NCBI GenBank assembly: GCA_027451625.1
Contig: DAIDIY010000012.1
Span: 1-39,132, forward strand
DNA: 39,132 nt
Source of the DNA: Candidatus Daviesbacteria bacterium
GTDB taxonomy: Bacteria; Patescibacteriota; Microgenomatia; Daviesbacterales; UBA10151
Reading direction: 5' to 3'
The notes under the pieces were generated by a model that did not search any database, was not told the DNA's origin, and worked only from the letters and a program-made list of their open reading frames with translations. Made by a program: the position numbers and the translations under genes. Below, piece after piece: positions 28,607 to 38,180 of this stretch (position 1 is the stretch's first letter; each line of letters starts with the position of its first letter).

Positions 28607-29889
28607 GGAGAAGTAGCGCTTTGAGAAGAACTATTTCTATTTCTTAATATATCTAAAGCTGAAGTCCCAGAGCTAGAGCTTGCTTCTGTTGGAGATGGTG
28701 ATCCAACAACACTACCAAAAGTCGCAGAAGATGATGCACTATTTGTATCCATCGGAGTAGGAGTAACAATAGTTAATGGCTTACTTGGAGTAGTCAGCGG
28801 TTGTTGAGATGTTTGAGACGCTGATGGAACTTTAGCTTTTCCAATCCCCAAAATAAAATAAGCTGAACTCCCAGCTACTAGTAATAATAAAACTGCACCT
28901 ACCGCAAATAACCATTTTGGAAACCCTGAAGAACCATTAGTAGTAGGAGTCTCCACCCCTTGTTGAGGAGTAGGGACAATCAAATTTTCTGTTTGAGAAA
29001 CGACTGCCGGGTTAGTCTGAGCTGCTGAAGGAGGCATCGGTGCAGGTGATGACTGAGAAGGATCTATAAGATGAGATAGATCTGTCGGAGCTGCGTCTGT
29101 AGGAGTTGGGTTAGATTGTATTCCAGGTATTGATGTTCCAAACCCTTCTTGGGTGTTTGTATCTCCTGCCGGAGAAGTATCAGAAGTTCCGAAATTAGAT
29201 GTAGGTAGAGAAGATCCGAGTTCAGGCTGCATCTCTCCAACTCCTTGAGGAATAGATGGTTGAGAGATCGAAGGATTTCCTAATGGAGATGAAGGCTCAG
29301 TATTATTGGCAAATGATGGAGGTTGGGAGATGTTATTTGCAGAACTATCTAATCCATTAGCTGAAAAATTTCCAGGATTAATCTGTGTATTCGCAGGTTC
29401 AGAAGATGCAGAACCTAATCCTCCACCCATAGCTAAACCTGAAGAATCCACCAAATTTTCTCCCCCTCCTAAATTAGAAGTATCTGTAGGTAAGCTACTA
29501 TTTCCCCCAAAATCTGAAGCTGAAGGAAATGCACCTCCTCCATTTGTATTTTCCATACTATTAGAAGAAGGCAAATTACTATTATCTCCGATTGGATTCG
29601 GCCCAGAAAATGATCCAAGAGCACTAATTGGATCAGTTGGAGGAGATGATATATCCTCACTTTGAGGAGATAGCTCTTGAGTCTCGCCTAAACCAGATGG
29701 ATTATTAGACACTGGGGTCGTAAGAGGAGAATTATTATCAGCAGGGAGTGTACTTGATAACGCAGGATCCTGATTATCTGACATTCCCGGAGTTGGTTGA
29801 GCATTAGTAAAGGGGGGTGTTGTATCCCCTACTGCATTGGGACCTCCAAGGGGATTTGAAGGGTTGTTTTGATTATTATTTGGATCCAT
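28603..29889 (-). CDS. low-complexity S/N/P/G-rich protein with one C-terminal-half TM helix
   Basis: Long disordered N-terminal region; FPKWLFAVGAVLLLLVAGSSAYFILGIGKA TM; P/S/T-rich tail. Confidence 0.75.
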   Translation of the reverse strand: MDPNNNQNNPSNPLGGPNAVGDTTPPFTNAQPTPGMSDNQDPALSSTLPADNNSPLTTPVSNNPSGLGETQELSPQSEDISSPPTDPISALGSFSGPNPIGDNSNLPSSNSMENTNGGGAFPSASDFGGNSSLPTDTSNLGGGENLVDSSGLAMGGGLGSASSEPANTQINPGNFSANGLDSSANNISQPPSFANNTEPSSPLGNPSISQPSIPQGVGEMQPELGSSLPTSNFGTSDTSPAGDTNTQEGFGTSIPGIQSNPTPTDAAPTDLSHLIDPSQSSPAPMPPSAAQTNPAVVSQTENLIVPTPQQGVETPTTNGSSGFPKWLFAVGAVLLLLVAGSSAYFILGIGKAKVPSASQTSQQPLTTPSKPLTIVTPTPMDTNSASSSATFGSVVGSPSPTEASSSSGTSALDILRNRNSSSQSATSP

Positions 29890-29972
29890 AGGCAGGTTTA
29901 TTTATTAACTTAATTTAGTGTAAGTGAAAAGGATAGCTTAGTCAAGATAGTTACAATCTAACTTTTATAAGT

Positions 29973-29978
29973 TATAAT
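29973..29978 (+). promoter_or_regulatory. candidate -10 box (TATAAT) for secA
   Basis: TATAAT 14 nt upstream of ATG at 29993; weak -35 TTACAA at 29951 with 16-nt spacer. Confidence 0.4.
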
Positions 29979-29992
29979 ATTGAGGCTAAATT

Positions 29993-32710
29993 ATGTTAAA
30001 TATTTTATCAAAAGTTTTTGATTCAAATCAAAAAGAGATCTCAAGACTACAAAAGATTGTAAATATTATAAATAGTAAAGAAGATCACTACAAAAAATTA
30101 AATGATAAGGAGCTTTTACAAGCATCTCTGTCTTTTAAAAAAGATGCTTCTAAAGGAGATAACCTCGATCAACTCTTACCTGATGTTTTTGCTTTAGTTA
30201 GAGAGGCTAGCCGCCGAAAATTAGGAAAAAGGCATTTTGATGTACAACTGATTGCAGCTATTGCTCTCCATGAAGGTAAAATTACAGAACAAAAAACTGG
30301 AGAAGGAAAAACTCTTTCAGCAGTCCCAACTTTATTTTTAAACTCTTTATCCGGCAAAGGCGTACATTTAGTGACAGTTAATGATTACTTGGCTAAACGT
30401 GATTGTGGATGGAATGGACCTATTTATAGCGCTCTTGGTGCAACTTGTTCAGTTATAGCTCATGAGTCTTCGTTTATTTATGATCCTGAATACACAGATC
30501 CTACTCATACTGATGAACGATTAGCTCATCTGCGTCCTGTTACCCGTAAAGAAGCCTACAACGCAGACATTACATACGGAACAAATAATGAGTTTGGGTT
30601 TGACTATCTTCGCGATAACAGAGCCTGGACCCTTGAGCAGCAAGTTCAGAGGTCTCACAACTTTGCCATAGTTGATGAAGTTGACTCAATATTGATTGAC
30701 GAGGCACGGACTCCTTTAATAATATCGCAGCCTGCTCAAGAACCAACAAAAAAATATTATGAATTTGCCAAAATTATTGACACCTTATCCCAAGATGATT
30801 ATGTAATAGACGAAAAACAAAGGACTTCTCATTTAACCGAAGAGGGGATCGCCAGAGTCGAAAAACTTCTTGATACAGAAAATCTATATGAAAAAGACTT
30901 TTCGATATTACATCATATAGAACAAGCATTAAAGGCAAGAACTTTATTTGTCAAAGACCGAGACTATGTTGTTCGAGATGGAGAGGTAATCATCGTTGAT
31001 GAATTCACTGGAAGATTAATGCCAGGAAGACGATATTCCGAAGGACTACATCAAGCAATCGAGGCTAAAGAAGGTGTGGAGATTCAACAAGAATCCCAGA
31101 CTTTAGCGACAATATCTTTCCAAAATTATTTTAGAATGTATGACAAATTAGCAGGAATGACTGGAACTGCGGCTACCGAGGCTGAAGAATTTCATAAGAT
31201 ATACAAATTAGATGTAATTATAGTTCCCACCAACAAACCAATGGTTAGAGCTGACCTGCCAGATGTTATATTCAAAACACAGATTGCCAAATATGAAGCA
31301 GTTGCTAAAAAAATAGAAGAACTCCATAAAAAGGGTCAACCAGTCTTAGTTGGTACTACATCAATTGAAAAAAATGAGCTACTCTCTGAAATTCTAAAGA
31401 AAAAACGAATTTCCCACGCAGTTTTAAATGCTAAAAACCATGAAAAAGAGGCTGAAATTATTGCAAAAGCAGGACAAAAAGGAGCAGTCACAGTAGCTAC
31501 TAATATGGCCGGAAGAGGTGTTGATATTCAGCTTGGTGATGAGGTAAATAAATTGGGTGGACTGTTTATAATCGGTACAGAAAGACATGAATCAAGAAGA
31601 ATAGACAATCAGCTTAGAGGTCGATCAGGACGACAAGGAGACCCTGGAGCATCGCAATTTTATTTAGCTTTGGATGATGATTTAATGCGTATATTCGGAG
31701 GTGATCAAGTCGCTAAAATAATGAATTTCCTAAAAATTCCTGAAGACATGCCTATTGAGCATTCTATGGTTTCAAGAGCTATAGAAGGAGCACAAATAAA
31801 AGTTGAAGGACATAATTTTGATATTAGAAAAACAACTGTTGAATATGATGACGTAATGAATCAACAGAGACAGGTTATTTATAAAATTCGCAAACAAATT
31901 CTTGAAGCGGCATTCTCGATTAAAGATTCGACAAATCCTGGTTTAAAAGATACTATTTTGTTAAAAATAAAGGAAGATATTGAGAGGATAGTTTCTCTTT
32001 ACTCTATTGAAGGGGTAGATATTGAAAAAATAATTGAAGAATTTATCGACATAATTCCACTAGATCCTCAATCATTAAAAGAGCTCTCAGATCATCTTAA
32101 AAAATCAAATACAGTCGATCAATTAACTGATCAGTTAGAACATATAGCTCATGACCTATATGAAGAGAGAGAAAAACAAATTGGTTCAGAGGTAATAAGA
32201 CAAATGGAGATATTTGTTTACCTTAACACAATTGATACTTTATGGGTTGAACATTTAGATACTATGGATGATCTAAGAGCTGGTATAGGACTTCGGGGTT
32301 TTGCTCAAAGAGATCCATTAATTGAATATAAAAAAGAGGGATTTGATCTATTTGAAAAGCTTGTCAAAACTATCGATTATCAAGTAGTACACCAAATATA
32401 TAAATTAAATGTTCAACAGCCTTCTTCTGGCCCTAAACCAGTAACTGAGATTGAACGCTACCCAGTTCTAGAAACAGGAATTAAAGTGGAAACAGAAGAG
32501 CTGAAGGAGGAGAAACAAGGCGTTCCGTTATCTGAGATCTTAGAAGAAGAAGGTGCCATGACAAAGGTAACTATTGAAAGAGGAAACCAGGTAATTTCTC
32601 AACAATTACTGGATAATAAAGGATCTTTGAAAAAAACGAAGATAGGACGAAACGATCCATGCTGGTGTGGTTCAGGAAAAAAATATAAAAAATGCCACTA
32701 TCCTAACTAA
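29993..32710 (+). CDS. secA: preprotein translocase ATPase SecA
   Basis: EQKTGEGKTLSAVPTLFL, VDEVDSILIDEARTPLIIS, TNMAGRGVDIQLG, C-terminal RNDPCWCGSGKKYKKCH zinc motif. Confidence 0.98.
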   Translation: MLNILSKVFDSNQKEISRLQKIVNIINSKEDHYKKLNDKELLQASLSFKKDASKGDNLDQLLPDVFALVREASRRKLGKRHFDVQLIAAIALHEGKITEQKTGEGKTLSAVPTLFLNSLSGKGVHLVTVNDYLAKRDCGWNGPIYSALGATCSVIAHESSFIYDPEYTDPTHTDERLAHLRPVTRKEAYNADITYGTNNEFGFDYLRDNRAWTLEQQVQRSHNFAIVDEVDSILIDEARTPLIISQPAQEPTKKYYEFAKIIDTLSQDDYVIDEKQRTSHLTEEGIARVEKLLDTENLYEKDFSILHHIEQALKARTLFVKDRDYVVRDGEVIIVDEFTGRLMPGRRYSEGLHQAIEAKEGVEIQQESQTLATISFQNYFRMYDKLAGMTGTAATEAEEFHKIYKLDVIIVPTNKPMVRADLPDVIFKTQIAKYEAVAKKIEELHKKGQPVLVGTTSIEKNELLSEILKKKRISHAVLNAKNHEKEAEIIAKAGQKGAVTVATNMAGRGVDIQLGDEVNKLGGLFIIGTERHESRRIDNQLRGRSGRQGDPGASQFYLALDDDLMRIFGGDQVAKIMNFLKIPEDMPIEHSMVSRAIEGAQIKVEGHNFDIRKTTVEYDDVMNQQRQVIYKIRKQILEAAFSIKDSTNPGLKDTILLKIKEDIERIVSLYSIEGVDIEKIIEEFIDIIPLDPQSLKELSDHLKKSNTVDQLTDQLEHIAHDLYEEREKQIGSEVIRQMEIFVYLNTIDTLWVEHLDTMDDLRAGIGLRGFAQRDPLIEYKKEGFDLFEKLVKTIDYQVVHQIYKLNVQQPSSGPKPVTEIERYPVLETGIKVETEELKEEKQGVPLSEILEEEGAMTKVTIERGNQVISQQLLDNKGSLKKTKIGRNDPCWCGSGKKYKKCHYPN

Positions 32711-32720
32711 TTAAACTATT

Positions 32721-32746
32721 AGAGTTATCTCTCTACTCTCTTTTTT
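32721..32746 (+). terminator. weak candidate intrinsic terminator after secA
   Basis: AGAGT / ACTCT 5-bp stem followed by CTTTTTT, 11 nt after the secA stop. Confidence 0.3.
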
Positions 32747-32867
32747 ATACCTCATAAACAGTATCTTTAATATAAAATCTACACAAAAAAAGTATCTGGA
32801 AGAAATAAAAACATAAATTACTTTAAAAAGACGTCATCTTAAAAATCTAGAAGATAAAAATAATACT

Positions 32868-33260
32868 TTAACGATCTAATAACCAGTCCATAGCTTCTTC
32901 TAATGAAACACAAAATCTAAATTTAAAGTTCCTTCCAGCTGCTAAGGCTAAAGTCTCAACGAGCTTTTGAAAGGCGAATGGATTTCCAAAAACTGCAACC
33001 TTATCATAATCCAAGTTACGTATTAGATCTAATCCTGATTTCTTAGCAGATAATGTAATACGACCAATTTGAGTAATATCACCGACAATAAATACCTGTT
33101 TATTTTTTTTTCTTAATTTACCAATAAGCTTTTCTGTCTCTATCCCTGATTTTTTAACAGACTCTCCATTCTGATCTCCAACCCAGAGCATGTATATAAT
33201 TCCATTATTTGTTAAAAAAATATTGTTTAATCTTTTTTTGCAATTTGAATCTGAACTCAT
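32868..33260 (-). CDS. SpoIIAA-like (STAS/SEC14-type) small protein
   Basis: VFIVGDITQIGRITLSAKKSGLDLIRNLDYDKVAVFGNPFAFQKLVETLALAAGRNFKFRFCVSLEEAMDWLL. Confidence 0.55.
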   Translation of the reverse strand: MSSDSNCKKRLNNIFLTNNGIIYMLWVGDQNGESVKKSGIETEKLIGKLRKKNKQVFIVGDITQIGRITLSAKKSGLDLIRNLDYDKVAVFGNPFAFQKLVETLALAAGRNFKFRFCVSLEEAMDWLLDR

Positions 33261-33428
33261 CCTTTAACAATTCATATATTAACTAAATCCTTCAGAGATG
33301 TCTATAGGATATAGGTGACTGTAAATTATTTTTAATTGTTAAATCTTTTTCCATTAAAATTAATAAAATTTTTTAACTATTCTGATTGATTATCAGCTCT
33401 TATTGGCTTATCATAACAACCATCAAAC

Positions 33429-34748
33429 ATGAAGATCGCAATCGTTGGAACTGGTTATGTAGGTTTAGTTACGGCAGCTGTTTTTGCTTCAAAAGATCAT
33501 CAACTGTATTGTATCGACATAGACCAGAACAAAATTGATAATTTAAAAAAAGGTATAATACCTTTTTTTGAACCAGGTTTAGATGATTTGATTAAAACAA
33601 GCCTACAAGAAGGATCTATTACTTTTACAAACGATTACTCTATCGCTATACCTCAAGCAGATATTGTATTTATCTGTGTTGGAACCCCCAAACAAAGTAA
33701 TGGTAATGCAGATCTATCTTATCTTGAAGCAGCTTTTGCCTCAATCATACAACACATAGAACATTTTACCATTATAGTTATCAAAAGCACAGTCCCTATC
33801 AACTCTCATATAAAAATAATGAAAGACCTACATATTGATACAAAAAAAGTTGAGCTTGCCAGCTGTCCTGAATTTTTAAGAGAAGGAAATGCCTTATCAG
33901 ATGCATTCAATCCAGACCGAATCATAATAGGATCCTCGAGCGATAAAGTTACCAAGACTTTACTTAAACTTTTTGAAGATTTTCAAAGTCCAAAACTTGT
34001 TACTGATATAGTCTCCGCCCAAGTTATAAAGTATGCAGCTAATTCTTTTTTAGCTACAAAGATTTCATACGCCAATATGATTGCCCATCTTTGTGAATCA
34101 ATTAGTGCTAATGGAATAGATGTTCTAAAAGGCATTGGATATGACCCAAGAATCGGTGATAGATTCTTAAAACCAGGAGTGGGATACGGGGGGTCGTGCT
34201 TTCCCAAAGATCTTTCAGCTTTTATATCACTATTTAAAGATTACTCCCAAGATCCATCTCTTCTTCAATCGACTCAACAAATTAACAATTTACAACCGTA
34301 TCTATTTATTAAAAAAGTTTTAAATAAACTTGGTAATCTAGAAAATAAAAATTTAACTCTCTTCGGGTTATCTTTTAAACCTGACACAGATGACATTCGT
34401 GAAGCTCCATCAATCAAAATCATCGAACTTCTTTTAAAATATAAAGCAAATATTAACGCTTATGATCCTGCAGCAAACATAAATATAGAGAAAATTTTCG
34501 GTAAACAGATTCGATTGTTTAATGATCCATACAAAGCAGCAAATAAAAGCGAAGCTTTACTTTTAGTAACTGAATGGCCTGAATTTATCCATTTAGATTT
34601 TTCAAGAATTAAATCATTGATGAAATCAGCAAATATTTTTGATGGGAGAAATGCACTGGAGAATCAAAAATTAAAACTGCAAGAATTAGGTTTTTTCTAT
34701 CAAGGGATAGGAATTAATCAAGAATACAAAGAACTTCTTTTAGTTTGA
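33429..34748 (+). CDS. UDP-glucose/GDP-mannose 6-dehydrogenase family protein
   Basis: MKIAIVGTGYVGLVTAAVFA, SCPEFLREGNALSDAFNPDRIIIG, GYGGSCFPKDLSAF, LFGLSFKPDTDDIREAPS. Confidence 0.95.
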   Translation: MKIAIVGTGYVGLVTAAVFASKDHQLYCIDIDQNKIDNLKKGIIPFFEPGLDDLIKTSLQEGSITFTNDYSIAIPQADIVFICVGTPKQSNGNADLSYLEAAFASIIQHIEHFTIIVIKSTVPINSHIKIMKDLHIDTKKVELASCPEFLREGNALSDAFNPDRIIIGSSSDKVTKTLLKLFEDFQSPKLVTDIVSAQVIKYAANSFLATKISYANMIAHLCESISANGIDVLKGIGYDPRIGDRFLKPGVGYGGSCFPKDLSAFISLFKDYSQDPSLLQSTQQINNLQPYLFIKKVLNKLGNLENKNLTLFGLSFKPDTDDIREAPSIKIIELLLKYKANINAYDPAANINIEKIFGKQIRLFNDPYKAANKSEALLLVTEWPEFIHLDFSRIKSLMKSANIFDGRNALENQKLKLQELGFFYQGIGINQEYKELLLV

Positions 34749-35386
34749 AAGAAGATCCTACTGACTAACCAGCCTAAGCTAAAACCACCAATATGCGCAA
34801 AATAAGCAACTCCCCCGTTATTAAATGACTGATTTGAGATAGCTGCGGCAGATGAAAAAATTTGAATTATAAACCAATAAAACAAGATTAAGGTCGCAGG
34901 AATGTTTACAATTGTGACAAATATAATTATAAATACTAAAGTTTTAATTCGATTATGAGGATAAAGTGCAAAATATGCACCCAAAACACCTGCGATTGCA
35001 CCAGAAGCCCCTAGATTAGGTAGAGTAGAATGAATGATTGTCACATATTGAAGTATTCCTCCAACAAATCCTGACAAAAGGTAAAATATAGGGAAAAAAA
35101 CTAATCCAAATTTACGAGCAACACTATTACCAAATACCCAAAAAAATAACATATTAGAAAAAATATGAATAAACCCCGCATGTAGAAATTGGCTTGTAAT
35201 GAAAGGAAGTAATGTAGCAGGATGAGAAAAACTAATTCTTGAAGGGATCAAAGAATACTTTAGGATAAAAGCATCAGGATTAGGGGAAGTGATCTCCAAA
35301 TAAAACACATAAACATTTATCAGGATAATAGCAATAACCCAAAATGCAGGCGGGCCATGACTATCAACATCTTCTAGAGGAAGCAT
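34718..35386 (-). CDS. rhomboid family intramembrane serine protease
   Basis: FLHAGFIHIFSNMLFFWVFGNSV, NLGASGAIAGVLGAYFALYP (Ser), AHIGGFSLGWLVSR (His); overlaps the dehydrogenase 3' end by 31 bp. Confidence 0.93.
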   Translation of the reverse strand: MLPLEDVDSHGPPAFWVIAIILINVYVFYLEITSPNPDAFILKYSLIPSRISFSHPATLLPFITSQFLHAGFIHIFSNMLFFWVFGNSVARKFGLVFFPIFYLLSGFVGGILQYVTIIHSTLPNLGASGAIAGVLGAYFALYPHNRIKTLVFIIIFVTIVNIPATLILFYWFIIQIFSSAAAISNQSFNNGGVAYFAHIGGFSLGWLVSRIFFQTKRSSLYS

Positions 35387-35457
35387 TTACTTATATTAAG
35401 AATTGATAATCAAAAAAAATAATTTAAACGAGTAATAGAAGAGAAAGTAAGAATTTG

Positions 35458-35474
35458 TTACATAATCCTTACAC
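35458..35474 (+). promoter_or_regulatory. direct repeat TTACAT-N5-TTACAC upstream of sortase
   Basis: 11-bp-period hexamer repeat read directly; matched at 36276-36292. Confidence 0.45.
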
Positions 35475-35521
35475 ACTGCTTGATTGTATCCTTTTGATTA
35501 TGTTAATAGTACATACTGTGT

Positions 35522-36265
35522 ATGTATAAAAAATCAAAAAGAAAAACGAAATCTTCCAAATCTTTTCAAAACAGATCCAATTCGGGTTTTAAAAATTTTT
35601 TTACCCATCAAAAAATTATAACTTTATATCAGGCAGGAATTAATAAAACCTTCTTCGGGAATTTTATTCCATATCATATATCAAGAAAGTCATATATATT
35701 TTCTCGTATAGCTCTGGCTCTATTTTTAATATCTATTATAAGTTTCTCTTATATTTCAGCTCCTATTATTTTTGCCCAAATAGAGTTAAATAATTCCTCC
35801 CATTTGAAGTTAGGAAGCCCAACATTCCCAGTCAAACCCAAAATATACCAATTCCAGTTGATTATTCCTAAAATAGGATTAAACGCTCCTGTTATTCCTG
35901 GAGTAGATATAAATTCTGTCCCCGATTATACTGCTGCATTAAAAAAAGGCATCGCCCAAGCTAAAGGATCTTATCTACCCGGAGAAAAAGGACCAGTCTT
36001 TTTGTTCTCTCATTCTACGGATACAGTCGCTGATATCGCAACATATAACGCTAAATTTTATGGACTTAAAAATTTAGTTATAGGTGATCCAGTGGAAATA
36101 GTTTTTAATCACAAAATTTTTCACTATAGAATAACAAAGATGAATATTATTCCTCCGGATAATATCAAAATAATTCAAGATAGTCATCAAAGTTTAATCA
36201 TGCAAACATGCTGGCCTCCAGGTACAGATCTGCAAAGATTAATTGTTTATGCCAATCAGACTTAA
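35522..36265 (+). CDS. sortase family transpeptidase
   Basis: TM then LIIPKIGLNAPVIPGV, VFLFSHST (His), LIMQTCWPPGTDLQRLIV (Cys and Arg). Confidence 0.93.
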   Translation: MYKKSKRKTKSSKSFQNRSNSGFKNFFTHQKIITLYQAGINKTFFGNFIPYHISRKSYIFSRIALALFLISIISFSYISAPIIFAQIELNNSSHLKLGSPTFPVKPKIYQFQLIIPKIGLNAPVIPGVDINSVPDYTAALKKGIAQAKGSYLPGEKGPVFLFSHSTDTVADIATYNAKFYGLKNLVIGDPVEIVFNHKIFHYRITKMNIIPPDNIKIIQDSHQSLIMQTCWPPGTDLQRLIVYANQT

Positions 36266-36275
36266 TTCGTTGCTC

Positions 36276-36292
36276 TTACATTTCTCTTACAT
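36276..36292 (+). promoter_or_regulatory. direct repeat TTACAT-N5-TTACAT upstream of LPXTG protein
   Basis: Part of CTCTTACATT-T-CTCTTACATT; matches the repeat upstream of the sortase. Confidence 0.45.
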
Positions 36293-36366
36293 TAACCTAG
36301 CTATTCTCTTTTTTGTTTATATTAGTCTCGCTATAGGGTTGCTCAAGCTCTAGGTTTGGTTGAAAA

Positions 36367-37005
36367 ATGAAAAAAATTCTTTTTTTAGGACTGTTAATTA
36401 CTTTTTTATTAATATCCCCTCAAATAATCTTTGCTCAGTATAACCCTTCCTGTCCATCAGTTTATGGAGCCCAATGCCCAACTGGAAATATCGCTATAAA
36501 CAAAACTATCCAGAATCCTCAAACTGGAGAGTATGTTGATTCCTTATCTGCCAATGGCCCAAATTTTCTACCAGGAGAAAAAGTTCACTTTAAAATTCAA
36601 GTTTCAAACACAGGCAGTAGTGAGATCGATAATATTACTGTTACTGATAAATTTCCGCAATTTCTTAATTTTGTTTCAGGACCGGCCCAATTTGATACAA
36701 ACAATAATTCTTTAAGCTGGAATATTAATAAACTTTCTCCAGGAGATTCATTATATTTTGATATTACAGCCCAAATTGCTAGCAAAAATTTACCAGACGT
36801 AGGAATTTCCTGCATTACTAATTTTGCTCAAGCTCAGCAAGGACAACAGACTTCTCAAGACACAGTACCTTTTTGCTTTCAGACCAAAGTTTTAGGTACA
36901 GCTACTACTCTACCTAAAACAGGTCCAAACTCAACATTAATTATTTTAGGAATAACAATCACATCATTAATCGGAGCATCTTTAATTATAATTAAATTTA
37001 TTTGA
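36367..37005 (+). CDS. LPXTG-anchored surface protein with DUF11-like repeat domain
   Basis: Signal peptide; FLPGEKVHFKIQVSNTGSSEIDNITVTDKFP; C-terminal LPKTGPNSTLIILGITITSLIGASLIIIKFI. Confidence 0.92.
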   Translation: MKKILFLGLLITFLLISPQIIFAQYNPSCPSVYGAQCPTGNIAINKTIQNPQTGEYVDSLSANGPNFLPGEKVHFKIQVSNTGSSEIDNITVTDKFPQFLNFVSGPAQFDTNNNSLSWNINKLSPGDSLYFDITAQIASKNLPDVGISCITNFAQAQQGQQTSQDTVPFCFQTKVLGTATTLPKTGPNSTLIILGITITSLIGASLIIIKFI

Positions 37006-37019
37006 GAGGGGGTGATAAT

Positions 37020-38120
37020 ATGCAAGAAAGATCTGTAGATAATGGTTCTATAACGGACCGAAAAATTATAAGTAGACGGCAATTCACTAGTGCATTAGCA
37101 CTATCATTATTAGGACCAACACTTTTGGCAGCTTGCGGGAGTCCATCAACAGAGATACCTAAGCCAACTGTTAAGCCTACTCCTGGATTATTACCTACAC
37201 CAGATAGTCCAGCTACTGTAGTAGCACAACAGACGGAAATAAGTAAGCTACAAGATCAAGTTAATTCGCCTAAAGGACAATTAAAACAGTCTGAACAAGG
37301 AGGACCTGCTCCTACTGATACTGCTGTCTCTGAGGTACCAACAGTTGGACCGACTCAAGTTCCACTTCCTGCACCAACAGCAGTTCAGGCATGCAGTGAG
37401 CTTGTAATTCCAGCCCAAAAAGATCCAGATGGTAGATGGGAACTAGCAAATCCAGATGATATGACTAAAACAAAACCACTTGCTTTACCAGACGGATTTA
37501 CTCCTGATGTGAGTTTATGCTATGCGACTGATATAAAACCGCGTCCGATTAGCTCTGATCTAAGCAGCTATGCTGATTGGGAAAAAGCATTAAACACCAA
37601 ACGTCCAGACGGAGTCCCACTAGCTGGATATAATTATGACTATAACGATTGGTGTTCTGTTCCCGGTTTTTTATGTAATGTCCAAGCAGATTTATTTGGA
37701 TGGTCTACTTTTCAGGGGGAGACTCTAAAAGTACCTAAGATAGGCGAATTAGATGGTAGTGTTAGACGTTCTGTGGTTTTAAACGTTTTGAATTTAGACA
37801 ACACAGTGGAAGCTTGGGATTTAGATGGAGATTGTCCTGTTTACGCCAAAAGAGGGTTTAGAGCAACTGGAAGAATCTTTAATGGACAAAAAAATGTTGA
37901 TTTACTAGAAGAGAACTTAACAGGTCATTGGTTGAGTACTCAATTCTATGGTGAACCATCTAAAAGTTATATCGGTATTACCGGAAATCCTGATAATGCT
38001 CTTAGCACACTCGTTGTTAGTGTCCAAAGGAAACAATGGGGTAATAACCCAGATGGATCAAGAAGAATAGAATTTCAGTTAATACGTGCTGAAATTTTTA
38101 ATCGTCCAAGTCCTAAATAA
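37020..38120 (+). CDS. Tat-signal lipoprotein of unknown function
   Basis: SRRQFTSALALSLLGPTLLAACGS (twin-Arg plus lipobox), P/T-rich linker; strong SD AGAGGGGGTGATAAT before ATG at 37020. Confidence 0.8.
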   Translation: MQERSVDNGSITDRKIISRRQFTSALALSLLGPTLLAACGSPSTEIPKPTVKPTPGLLPTPDSPATVVAQQTEISKLQDQVNSPKGQLKQSEQGGPAPTDTAVSEVPTVGPTQVPLPAPTAVQACSELVIPAQKDPDGRWELANPDDMTKTKPLALPDGFTPDVSLCYATDIKPRPISSDLSSYADWEKALNTKRPDGVPLAGYNYDYNDWCSVPGFLCNVQADLFGWSTFQGETLKVPKIGELDGSVRRSVVLNVLNLDNTVEAWDLDGDCPVYAKRGFRATGRIFNGQKNVDLLEENLTGHWLSTQFYGEPSKSYIGITGNPDNALSTLVVSVQRKQWGNNPDGSRRIEFQLIRAEIFNRPSPK

Positions 38121-38124
38121 TATT

Positions 38125-38160
38125 TAGTAAGAAAGGGATTTTCAGATCCCTTTCTTACTA
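38125..38160. other. perfect 15-bp inverted repeat (hairpin) between the two Tat genes
   Basis: TAGTAAGAAAGGGAT-TTTCAG-ATCCCTTTCTTACTA. Confidence 0.9.
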
Positions 38161-38180
38161 TGTCAAGGAGGTGATAATTA

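Noticed and set aside
29306-29665. Plus-strand 119-aa ORF inside the low-complexity gene
   Set aside because: Antisense of a repetitive S/N/P/G-rich CDS; composition artefact. The same applies to 29469..29660 on the minus strand.
33983-34207. Minus-strand 74-aa ORF
   Set aside because: Antisense to the dehydrogenase catalytic region; no support.
35511-35525. ACATAC-TGT-GTATGT inverted repeat over the sortase start codon
   Set aside because: Only a 6-bp AT-rich stem; could be chance, insufficient for a regulatory claim.
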